Positions 18,691-31,600 of a stretch of DNA of 64,000 bases are shown here, one piece after another; positions within the stretch are counted from its first letter, which is position 1, and each line of letters begins with the position of its first letter. This stretch comes from Glandiceps talaboti. Taxonomy: Eukaryota > Hemichordata > Enteropneusta > Spengelidae. Made by a program: the position numbers and the translations under genes. The notes below the pieces were generated by a model that saw nothing but the letters and a program-made list of their open reading frames with translations, searched no databases and was not told the DNA's origin. Location of the stretch: NCBI RefSeq assembly GCF_964340395.1, contig NC_135571.1:2645611-2709610 (forward strand), written 5' to 3'.

Positions 18691-21406
18691 TGTATGTACG
18701 TACGTGTGTACGTATGTATGTATGTATGTATGTATGTATGTATGTATGTATGTATGTATGTATGTATGTATGTATGTATGTATGTATTTTGGATGATTCT
18801 AAGACCGTACAGTTATTTCATTTCAAAGGATTATGTTAGTCAATGGTTCAAGGAACACCAGACTTCAAATTGATTATTCAACCCTGACAATTGTGAACAT
18901 AACATGGCCTCAATTAAGTGAAATTTGATATTGGACAAGTAGTAAATTTCACTATTGAAATTTCACATGTTCTTGGGAGGACAAGATATGTTCCTTAATA
19001 CACAGACTGGTTTTATGATATTCCACGGCCTTGCCTTTGGGTGGTATACATTATTATCCTTGTCATAACAATGTCTGGCTGTGAAAGTGACGGCGGCAAT
19101 AGGCTCAAGTTCAACAATGTCTTGTAGTGAGTCCTCGGGGTGTGTGTTTTAATAACCTCTACCGAAATAACCATGACAGGAAAATGTAGTCACTGCGAAC
19201 AACTAACCGTGAGTGACCTCTGGTTAGTACACAAACATCAGTACATCAATTTTGTTAAATGGAATGTTTTCAATCAGGATGAAATGTATGTGTAGCTGTT
19301 ACTGCCAATAACAGTTATAGTGTCAATATATGCCAGGCATTTCCAATCATTCATTCACGTAAATCAATATAAAAAATACACAATTTAAAAGATAATAAAA
19401 ATAAAATCTTTATACAGGTCTAGAGGATTCGGATACATTCATTATCTCAAAGAATATCATCTCGTGCGAGTTATGCTCAAGCATTTTAACGATTTTATCC
19501 TCGGAAAATAGTGTCATTATCATCTGCCCGAAATAAGAGAGGTTATTGCGTCACATCACGTAATTTTAGATCATAAAATTGGTTGTAAAATTACCATTTC
19601 TTCGTTCCTACACATGTAATCGAATTTAGTAATGGCAGTTCAGAGAATTGAAGAAAATATGATAAAAAGGAAAGAAAATCAACTGTGGAATAATATGTGA
19701 TTTATAGTTATTTCATTCCCGTCAGTTGTATACATCAGGCCTAGGTTTATTGATTTGTGAATCCAGTGATATTAGTATTACAGCAGGGAACAATACAAAG
19801 CACTGTTGCCTTCAAATAAAAAAAATGTATTGCGTAAGATTATATTTCAATCCCTGGGGCTATCTAATCTACGGTCGTTGTGTGATCAACTCTCTGTAAA
19901 GTTGTATCTATTTGTGAGCAATATATATCACCAAAATAGAAAATATATTTCCATTGCAATTGTGTAATACACTACCCCCCCCCCCCCTTCCTCTGTGGTC
20001 AACTTTATTTGTCATATATATGTAACGGTAGGGTACACGTTAACAATGACAGTACATAGATTTATAATGTGAGCCCAACATTCGAAATTTGATAAGAAGT
20101 TAATCTCTGCCCTCCGTTCTCTTCGCCAGTCGTTCGGTACATAGCGATATCACGTGTTATCTTGAACCACTGTGGTTTGTCCTTGATATGCGACTATTAA
20201 CCTTTATTTAAAGTTGACTAGACATGTAGGGCATGGTTTCGTGAGAACACAGTAATACATTCAAATATCTAAGTTTTATTGACATATCAGACACATCCAC
20301 CCATCCATCCATCCATCCATCCATCCATATACATACATACATACATACATACATACATACATACATACATACATACATGATCACGATCAATCAATCAATC
20401 AATCAATCAATCAGTCAATCAGTCAATCAAATTTCTTTAGCGCCGATTTCAGCAATGTTTTGTTCAGTAGCGCTGAATGGCTAAAGCACACTATAGGCTT
20501 CGGTGAACAAATAAGTCTTCAGTTTTGTTTTGAAACAATCCTGGCTGGATGATTGGCGAATGTCAGGGGCAAAGAATTCCATAGTTTGGGGGCGACACAT
20601 GAGAATGAACATCCTCCATAGGTGACTTGTCTGTAATTGTGTTGTTGCAAGCAGATTCTGTACAACGTAGAGTGCGACTTTAAGCAATCACACACAGACA
20701 CCGAGTTTGGTAGTGTAGAGGTTTAGTATTGAATGTAAATGTCCAATATTTCACAAACACGTTATTGACATCCTTGCACCGATGACTTGTTGCTGTAATC
20801 AGAGCGGTCTACGCCTTTTTTTGGTCAAAATGTTAATGGCTCACATGTCAATCACAGGTTAATACGAAAAAAAAACATGTTCGATGAAATTCCTTGTTAA
20901 TGTAGGAGTGTTTCGGATATAAAAACCCGAAACATATTCTGTTACTTTGGTCAATAAAACTAACAATTTATAAAATCAGGAACAAAACGAGGTGCAAAGT
21001 TTTGGATGATTTGAACTACTTGATTTTCAAACAAATTACTCCCCAAGTCACAGTAATCCTAAAATCAAATTATGCACAACGACAGTATTGCAGATTGTCA
21101 CGGTTTACTTGGTGACTTTACGATTTAAAAGCTAATAAGTTCAACTCACTTCATGCTCGAGTAACCGTGATACAATTATTTTCGGTAATTATAAAGCAAT
21201 CAGGAAATCGATTTTATGACGTAATCATCAACGTCATCGCACAACTGGGAATTATTAGTTAGTACTTCTACCAAACGTTTTATGCAGTTAATATTCGAAA
21301 TGACAAAAAGGACAACTGTTGTTTTGAATGCATTCTATGGCATTTATGTATGTATGTATGTATGTATGTATGTATGTATGTATGTATGTATGTATTTATT
21401 TATTCA

Positions 21407-21445
<39 letters not shown>

Positions 21446-24400
21446 AATTGTTGACAACTTTGATAAAGTATTTCACTTTATTTCAGGGGTAAACAATTTA
21501 GTCAGTTACCTTCTCTATAACTCCATCCATTTACCACAGTGTGAATCTAGTTCATCTTTTAATTTGCCAATTTCATATTCCTATCAATGGGGAATTTAAA
21601 TAAGAACTTTTCCTGACTTTATACATTTTAATTTCTTCACCAGAGACAAGTACATTTTCCTCGTCTCTGTAGCTGAATAATATTACTGGGTCAAAGTTCA
21701 AGATTGCTCTTCGGCTGTTGGCAAAGAAATCTCAGTATTGGATTGATGTGTATGCTTTACAAAAATAACACAGCGCTCTCGATCGGTTTACTGCTTATAA
21801 AATTTCAGGTTCAAGCTAGTTGACCTTTGCTGACGGAAAATTGTTGTCAGAGAAAAGAGAAGTCAGCTGACCTTTGGTAACGGGAAATTGTTGTTTTCGA
21901 ACACGGGTTGTCGGCTGTCGGCATATGCAATCGTCTTTGCCGTGACGATTAATGTCTGTCGTTTCTAACTTTAGGAGAGAATCCGAGTAATCCAGTAATT
22001 GCTTGCCAAGTATTATCCAGTAGATAATGGACAACTCTCCTGAAAGTTATACGTTACAATGATTAGCGTAAAGTGTTTGCCATGACTATTTCATATCACC
22101 GACAGTGAACGACAAATATCAAGTTGTAGTTATTTGGATTTTTGCCATAAATATCACTTTTCGTTTTCACGATTTTAGCACGGATTCTAATATATAGGTA
22201 GTATCCATGTTTCCAGTCTAAAATTAAACCCATAGCCGAAAGTAATTAAGAAAATTACAAGTTTTCGTCAAATACTACATGTAAAAGAGTAAGAAACTTT
22301 GATAACACTTGCACGACAGTTTATCATTTCGTGTTGAAGGATAATGTCGATATTTGAATCTAAAACAGAAATGAAATATCGCCAAAATTGGAAATATCGT
22401 AAATTTGGAGCAAACATAGTCACGGCGGTAAAATACCTAGTGTCAAGTTAAGGGATTCGATTTATTTTCTTACACAAAAACCCTATTTGTCGGACTGTGT
22501 CACTGTGACCTACTGGCCTTTAAATTAATTTACAGCTTGAAAGGAGATTTATTACGTTATCATGATTAGGATTGCATGTTGTGCTATGGTAGTGAACATA
22601 GAATGGTTAACTGATTAATGTTTCTGATTCAATCATAATGTAGCTCAGAAGACATGGCCTTTCCCGCCAGCTTTCTTCTTCTGTAAATTATTTTTCATAA
22701 TAACAATTTTTTTTAGATTGAAATATTACTAACAACATTTAATTGTGAAGTAATACTAAATTTAATGCTTCATGCCCCTAAATATCCGAAAAATAATAAT
22801 CATTAATCAAGTATTTTAAACTTATTATTTTAAAAGTGATTCAAATATTATTTTGTGTAAATGAATGATTAAACATTCTGCCTTGCTTATACTGTATTTG
22901 AGAGGTGAGCAGGAGTTCATGACCTCTACTAGCCATCAGTAAGCCTCTCCTTTATGCGTTATGCGGCATCAACCTGATGCGCTATAAATTCGAAAGCTTT
23001 CATTTAGGCACATTTTATTACTATGTTATATGACGATAATACAAAAAAGTGTTTGTGTACATCAATATCAATATTCAAGTTTCAAAACGCAGGACACTGT
23101 CGTAGATACTGATTTGTTCTGGGGTGTGGCTTTCTCGACTCTTTCCCTAGTTGCCAAAACTATTCAAACACGAATTATGATTTTTTCCCCCGAAATTTTG
23201 AAAACAAATGGACTTTGCTTGAAACAAACAAGCATAGCATATAAAATTTGTGTTCACTAATTTGTTACGAAAATGAGTTCCAAATTTGAACTGATTTAGA
23301 AATCTTTACGAAATGAAATCTTCGCAATTGTCTAGCCGAAGAGGATAAACAACCTGACGTGGCAGACGACATGTCTTCATCATTACGTCACACATGTATA
23401 CATCACCTCAGTTGTGTTCTAAAAGTTCAATCTCCTCTAAGATGCATCAGGTTTGGAGTGACGTGCACCCTTTCTTATCATCACTTAGATTAATTAAGTG
23501 GAGACCATTGAGGTTAGAACTCTTAACAATTCTAAATATTTCCACTTCATTCAATTGGAAATCTTTTTGTAGTGACAGGTTTTTCGATAAGATTAAAAAA
23601 ACCGGGCTTTGATTAGAAGGTGAAAAGGTTGGCGACTATGGCAGATTAATTTCATTGACGTCACACAGGTCTTTTAGGTAACATCTTTGTAGATACTTCA
23701 ATACTGTATTCTGTTTTTATTTGTTTATTATCTTCTGAGTGACATCATAGTAAGTTGCCGAACAAGATTAAAGTACCACGTTTTACGTAGGGACTTTTGT
23801 GTCAGTATTCTCTAAAAAGAAATAGTCTGGTAAGATGTGAAAGCGGGAGCATTCGTAACTGTATTTATTTTTCACGCAAACCTGAAACAAAACGACGTCT
23901 GGATCGACATTATATTACTGACACAGCTATATTTTATCGTCTGCCTCAGCAAAAACTTTACTAACACTGCTACATTTTATCGTCTGCTCAACAAAATCTT
24001 ACCAACAGAGCTGGGTGGAGCGATGTAGCATTATTATTCAGATTTTGTTGAGCCTTGTGATACAATGTAACAATGTTGGTTAAGATTTTTGTTGAGCCAG
24101 ACGATAAAATGTAACAATGTTATTAATACAAATGTTGTTGTAGAGGCAGACGACGTATTCTTTCAGGTTTTGTGATTTTGATTGTATATACCAGCCTGGA
24201 TAGTTTTGCACTACACACTCTGCTTCCAAATTCTGATGAGCAATCTTACATGTAACCACTATTCGCTGATTTTTTCCGTCTTTCAGATAATGTGTGTTCA
24301 ATGTCACAGTGGCTTTTTTGTTTCATGTATTATGTATCGGACACTATTTTGGTTCACATATAGAAGAAAAAACCTAACACATGTCGATTGCCAATGGGGG

Positions 24401-27025
24401 CATTATTACCTAACAGCCCACCCTTCTTTTCATTTAATTCTAATTGGTATTACCTGTCTAATTTTCCGAAGGTAGTGATAGATGTTAAAATTTAGAGGGA
24501 ATGGATACCTTATGCATTCACAATGTTTAACTTGGATGTTACATGTAATAGTTACACATTTTTTAAGTTTCATGAACTTAATTATTAAGACTCTTTCTGA
24601 AGAAGCTTGCCAAAGCTGTTAAAGTAACTAGATCAGTGAAACTGGTCATAAGGTTCCATATTGAGATAGACACCATAAAGATAACACACAAACATCACAT
24701 ATACAGTGTCAACTCTTTATTTAATTGATTATACAAACAGTAACAACATGCACACTACTACAATGACAATAGACGAGGTAAAATGTCTTGAGGTCAAAAT
24801 AAATTCCTGGTCAGCAGGCAACTGAATTGTTTCTTTCATGTAGTTAATGTTTCTATCACTAACAAAATAAAGAGTCCACACTATGTATGTCATGTTTGTG
24901 TGTTATCTTTTGTGGTGTCTATCTCAAAATGAAATCTTGTGATCAGGCTCACTGATCTTGATAGGTCCTTTAACAGCTTCTTCAAGCTTCTCCGAAAAAT
25001 AACTATTCTACTTGTCGATGTTGTGAGAAAATGACATATGGCGTATTAAAACTAAACAGGAAAAGGTCGACGTAAGAAGATTAAAGTCACGGGTTGTTTA
25101 TTACCACCCTGGTAGGTTGGTTGAAAGGAGGTAATTAAGCAGTACAGTATCCGGACAATACAACTGAGCTTCAAGGTCAACTGTTCTAATATCAACAAAG
25201 TTAAAAGTTGTGTTTTATGAAGTACCACCAATCAGAAAATCGAATGAAGGATTGGCTGACATTAGGAAAGGTCACTGTTATCGTGCTGTGTTTCGAGAAT
25301 AGATCTAATTACGTAATTTGATAATGTTAGCAGTAAAAAAATCCAGTGACGGTTCACTTGACACCGCTGTACTGCATTTAATAGTATACATTTCAGGTAC
25401 GACAAAATAAATACCTCTTAATTGAGTACTGAATAAAAACTGAAAGGGTCTGTTATTGTTATTGGTAATATGACTCGATTCTCTGAATAAACATAATGAC
25501 GTAATTAACTGTCACTACACAGTTTGATATTTAAAGCAAATAATGAGAGACCTTCTGACCTTTTATACATTCTATTACATCATTACGCATGCGCGAGCGC
25601 TTGGCATCTTAGCCTTATCACGTAATGTTGTAATCAGAAGAGTTTATAGTTTTGCTTCGTTGATTTTCTGACGATCACGATTTCTGGCATCTAGATTTTT
25701 TTATTTCTATTTTGTACTGTGCTCCTGCTGTGTATGACGAGGAAGACAAATAGTTTTGATCAAATATTACTGAAATGTCACACTATCTCCTCGTTCGGTC
25801 ACGTTTTTAATCCCTAAACGTATCTCTAGTTTACGATTAAACTTGCCAGCAGGCAGATTGGGTGTAGCTCGTGATAAATGTGTTTGTATGAACGGTACTT
25901 TACTTAAGTAATCATTGCTTCTATGAGTATGATGGCGTAAGTGAGATAAAGTTCCCGCCAAAAATGACTTACAAGAAATTGTAGGTCCCTCCGAATTTGT
26001 TCTTCAATTCGGGCGTTATTTTGGTAGGAGATGAAAGAAGTCATTAATGTGGGAAGGATGGTTCCAAAAAGTTTTCTTAACTTGAGGAATGAATATGCCA
26101 AAAAACATGTGTTATCTTTTACTTCTATGATAACTTTTCAGTTTCAAATTTGATATCACGTACACCTACTTATCTGTTGAAAGTGTGGATAAAAAATACT
26201 ATGTTTGTGTTTTCATTTAATCTCTCTCAATCTGTCTGTCTGCCTATCTGTCCATTTGTATGTATGTATGTATGTATGTATGTATGTATGTATGTATGTA
26301 TGTATGTATGTATGTATGTATGTCTTTGTGTGGGGAAGAGGTGTAATTTTAGTTTAGATTAAAAAGATGCCTAATATATTCTACCTCCTGAAGTACATTT
26401 AATTATAATTTATTAATGCAATAACTCAAACCCGGTATTACATTCCGTTGGTGCAATGTATAAAAGATTCGATAACAGATTTCATCGTATGTATATTCAT
26501 ATGTAGAGTTCACAGCTACTAATCAAACAAGTACACTACGAATTATTGACTGATTTCAGTGTCAATGAAGGCATGCATCGCCATTTAACACTGTACTAGT
26601 AGGCCTGCAGTTTTTTATGTAAGTATTTTCACTCCAGCCAAATAGCGTATAAAGTTAGCTTGTAACACTTTAAAAACTATGGTTGCATTTTCATTTTACA
26701 GGCGTTACAGCCAGCGAAGCAGAAGAAAAACTACGCAGCGATTTGTTCACTGGCTATAATAAATCTGTACGACCTGCCAAAACACCGGGTGAAACCGTTG
26801 TTGTTGATGTCGTTCTTGCAATTACACAAATCATTGACGTGGTCAGTATATCTATATTACTAATTATTCTACATTTAATTTACTAATTGTTTGTTATACG
26901 GTTTATAGTTATACGTTTCCTTATTCACTCAATGGTCGGTTGTTGATTTTTTTAACAACGCTTAAACCCCCTTCATATAACAGTCAGTCAGTCAGTCAGT
27001 CAGTCAGACAGACAGTCAGACAGTC

Positions 27026-27058
<33 letters not shown>

Positions 27059-28590
27059 GGCAGACAGACAGACAGTCAGTCAGTCAGTCAGTCAGTCAGA
27101 CAATCAATCAATCAATCAATTAGTCATTCAGAAGGTACTCACTCACTCGCTCGCTCACTCACTCACTCGCTCGCTCGCTCACTCACTCACTCACTCACTC
27201 ATTTGCTCTCTCGCTCAACCACCTACCCACCCGCCCAAAAATCAATGTATCGATCGATCGATCCGTGTTACTAAATTAGTCTGATTATCAGTTTAAACGA
27301 TCTTGTCTTTTTGTTTTAGAGCTCATTCAAATACCTGACAAACACTACAAAAACAACAAATAAACAGACATACAAACAAACAAACAAACAAACAAACTTA
27401 AGAATGTGACTTTGAATTATTGAGAATATGATTCTGATAGAGCATTAATTGTCAAATCTAACTATCATCGGAATTTGTCAATCTTTTGTACTTACCTTGT
27501 CAATCTGCTATTGGGTATAGTTGATTGTCAATCAGTGTTTCAATGTGTCAATCAGTTAACGAGTAATTTGCTTGATTTCTAGTCATTCAATACTCTATAT
27601 TGACATACTGTAACTTTGTTTTACTTCAAAGGATGAAAAACGTCAAGTCGTGATTGCTAGCTTATGGATTTACCAGGTAAGAAACTATAAGCTATTACAG
27701 TTTTTTACGGAGAAGCTTGCATAAGCTGTTAAACAAGCTATCAAGATCAGTGAGCCTGATAACAATTTTTTTTTTATGTAATAAATAGTCAACTCGTTCG
27801 GTAGGGTTATGTGCCAAAAGCTCAGGGCTATGCCCCCTCGTTTATTGGCACATAACCCTACCGACCGAGTTGTCCATCTTACTTATACAACGGCGTGATC
27901 GGCTCAAATGGACCTTTTTCAAATTTTTGTGTAATTTGTTGCATGCAAATTGAGTGCTGAGCGTAATATAGGTCACACCCCTAACAAGGAGTGGGTTATG
28001 GCTCCATATAACCAACCGAAATCAAGGCCTCTGATTGGCCAAGTCGGTCTAGCCGTAGTATACATGTAAGTTGAGAAAGACACCAAAAATGATAACACAC
28101 AAACATCACATACACAGTGTGGACCTTTTTATTTAGTTAGTGATATAAACAGTAACTGCATGAAAGAAACAGTTCAGGTTGCTGCTGAATATTGAGTTTG
28201 ATTGAACTTCAAGAAAGTATACCTCATGTCTATTGTAATTGTAGTAGTGTGCATGTTGTTAATTTTTATATCATTAATTAAACTAAATAAAGAGTTCACA
28301 CTCTGTAAGTGATGTTTGTGTGTTATCTTTATGATGTCTCTCTCAACTTAAAACCTATTCATTGATCTATTGATATTTCATTTAATAACATAGGCAAACT
28401 TCTTCGGAAAGAGTCGTAATGACGTCGGCTCCTGTGTACATTAGAAGGGATTATCAAAGACGTTGCTTGCATGCCAAATATGCCCATGAGACTGATTCAA
28501 TCAGCGGGTAGAATGGAAATTCCCGTTTTAGGCGCTCCACATTGCTGTCTCTCGCTATCTGGAGCGCATACAGCGACTATTATAGCCCGT

Positions 28591-28627
<37 letters not shown>

Positions 28628-31600
28628 CCGTATTCGTATTCGTTGACACACATTCAGATAGCAAGATTGAATTCATCCAGTTTCTTGCGACATTTTGTCA
28701 AAATGCAATAAAATAAAGTGCATAAATGGTGCCCGCATGTCTGTGCCTAGTTGCAGTATGATCCAGTATGTTTAAATGGTTTATTTCATTCACAGAAAAC
28801 ATAGTAAGTAATTAAGAGATTTTCCTATCTAACATTGTAGCAGTGGCAGTTTCTTATTGGTTTCTGTGTGGTTGTATAAAACCGAACCAGTGAATTCAAC
28901 AGACAGTTTCAAAATACCGTGCCGCTTTCTATTTGATACGACCACTCAGAACCCAACAAATACTGCATACGCCACACTTCAATAGCAAGTCTTAGAGTGC
29001 ATTGTTGTTACATTTAGTCCAAATGAAATAAACCATTTAAATGTATTGCATCTTCATGCAGACACTCTGGTGCCAATGTTTTTCTTTGTATCAAACACCC
29101 AATGAAGGGCACATAAAATGTCCTTTGCGCTGTTCATTTGATGTCTGTATGTATGGTGGAATGTGAACTTCATGTCATTTAGACGAAATGTAGCAAGAAA
29201 CTCTATCATTCAATCTTGCTATCTGAGTGTAGTGATTGACTGTATTTACATAATACGTCCTGTTTCTTTGCTAGATATGGAAAGACTACCGTCTGCAATG
29301 GGATCCCGTCAAATACGATGGTATTTTCAATATTGCAGTGCCAGCCAAGGAAATATGGTTTCCAGACACTGCCCTCTACCAAAGGTAATGACTACTTGTA
29401 TCAACTATAATTAATCACTCCTATATAGCCCCAGTGACTGATACTACTTTGTGAATGTTTTAATGGATTTGACAGGACACTTTTGGGGTAAATGTTTGTT
29501 AGTTTTTGCCCAGGCAAAGCCAACTGGTGTTTGACCAAAAGCAACGTGTCCTGTTTATATATTAAACTGATGAGGACATGTAAAATAGTAATGCAGTTGT
29601 CTGAGAATCCAAGTTTCAGAAATTTTCTTCCAGTATGTGTCATTATAAAAATAAAAATAAATTTTTTACACACTTTAGAACCAGGAAAAGCGGAAGATTG
29701 GCTTGCAGTTAAATAAGCCTCCTTGTGTATTTTTGTATGATTACAGGGAAAATATATCTTGTAAATTCACTATTTTTAATAACGACTTGGATATAAAATG
29801 GGAAAAGTTGCGTTGGTATCATTTATCTGCACTTATCAGTTCGGATGGCGTGATCACAACATAAGCGGAAAAGATACAAGGCGGTGGTAGGACACTTCCG
29901 TTAAACATATTGTCGACGGCTTGTATTGTTATTGTGATACAGTTTCACTAACAATAACAAAACATTAACAACACTTTTAACAGAAGTTGCCTAACAAGGC
30001 CAAACGTCACTTCCGCTTATCTTTGAACATAGTGAGTTAAACATAGTTAACTCACACGATATCTTTTCACTTTTAAACCAAGATACTCATTGTCACTGAG
30101 TTATTCACTGTCAGATAAACCTGTTCTGTTTCAAGTCATACCACTATATAAATACATCAATATATACACATTGTACATATTTTCATTTCAGCGCCAATGA
30201 AGAGCATCCAAATTTTCCTCAAGTAATCGCCATCAACACCATTGGGATAGTACACAGTAATGGATCGGTGACCATGTGCTCTGCCCATCTTTATGAAATC
30301 CCATGTCCGATGCAGATCAAGGACTTTCCATTTGACTACCAATCCTGTCCAATTCTATTTGGAACATGGGTTCATTTCAAAGAAGATCTTGACTTTAGGG
30401 TTAGTCCAAAATATGCTGGTATTGAACAAGAGAGTTTTATATCCAACTCTGAGTGGGAAATCACAGGCTCAACAGCTGAGCGATATGACGCTGAATTCTT
30501 AACTTTCCCGGGCAAATATGCTTATTTACAATTCATTCTTGATATACGTCGGAAGCCGTTGTTCTACATCATAAATTTGAATATACCATGTGCTCTATTC
30601 TCAATCCTCACCGTTTTGGTCTTCTATCTCCCGCCTGACTCAGCCGACAAGATCCCATTGTCAGTCTCGATCCTACTGACACTATTCGTGTTCAACCTCT
30701 TGGTGGCGGACATCATGCCCGCCACGTCTGACGCCACTCCTGTGTTGTCTGTATATTTAATGGTCAGTATGGCGTCTGTTGTGTTTGCCGTTATTCTATC
30801 AGCCTTCGTGATGAAACTCCACAACAGCACTGGGGAAGTTCCCATCCGCATTAAAAAAATCTTTATCTACATTTTGCCAAAGTATATATTTCTGTCACAA
30901 CGTGACAGATTTAAGAAAAAAGCTGTCAGATTAGAACGGAATAATTCGCAGGGTTTTATGCCTTCTCCTATACCTGGTCTACGGAGAACATTTGTGACAA
31001 CCAGGCGTTCAGAATTTAGTGAGAGTGAAATTCCCATGATGAATGTTAATCATGATGATGTATATACTAAACGTACTATGGGTATGGAATCGTTTAAAAC
31101 CGGTGATCTTGTATCGACTCAAGTTCTAAGACGACTAGACACCATTATTGAAGAATTGAAAAGACAATCCGAAAGAGTCCCTGTAGATCAGGTAATGTTA
31201 TGTTTAATTATAATTTTCTTCCTTTTCCTAAATCCTGTTTTTTTTACTTTGGGTTATTGAATGATTTAGTTATAATTAGCTAATGTATGAGTATGTGAAT
31301 CCGACTAAACGTAGCTATTGAGGGAATATATATATGACCTCACATTGTATATATAATATATGTATATATATTGTTGTATAAACTTCAGGGAGATGTTTGT
31401 AATGACGTCATTGTTTACCCGGAGGCTGCTAAGCATTCTGGGAGTCTGTGGAAAATTCCATAGAGATAGCGCATGGAGGACGAAGTGGCAGCACCCCGTT
31501 GTCTGAGCTCCGGCTGGTAGTAAAATCTATAGCCCCTTGAATTGATCTGACCAAGATCTATGATCATACAGTTGTAGGTAGGGAAACCGTTAATCGGTGG

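Larger units (their letters stand above)
13136..20296. other. Gene 1 intron 1, middle part
   Basis: Apart from the TATG/ATAC tracts listed separately, this is AT-rich unique-looking sequence with no recognised gene. A G-rich patch (GGGGGGTATGGGGAGGGGGC) lies near 14728. Confidence 0.55.
20706..26701. other. Gene 1 intron 1, distal part
   Basis: Holds the FB1 copy (23875), the FB4 copy (24592) and microsatellites. No alternative signal-peptide exon with a phase-1 donor was recognised, but short exons could be missed by eye. Confidence 0.5.

Noticed and set aside
21405-21446. Second LINE 3' end
   Set aside because: Only the ATTG repeat is present; no LINE coding or 3' UTR sequence precedes it.
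31192-31260. Exon 5 open frame of gene 1 running on to a stop at 31260, as a natural C-terminus
   Set aside because: A GTAATG donor and a perfect in-phase M4 exon at 32971 exist; the tail lacks the D-W-K...R pre-M4 signature. A retained-intron isoform cannot be excluded.
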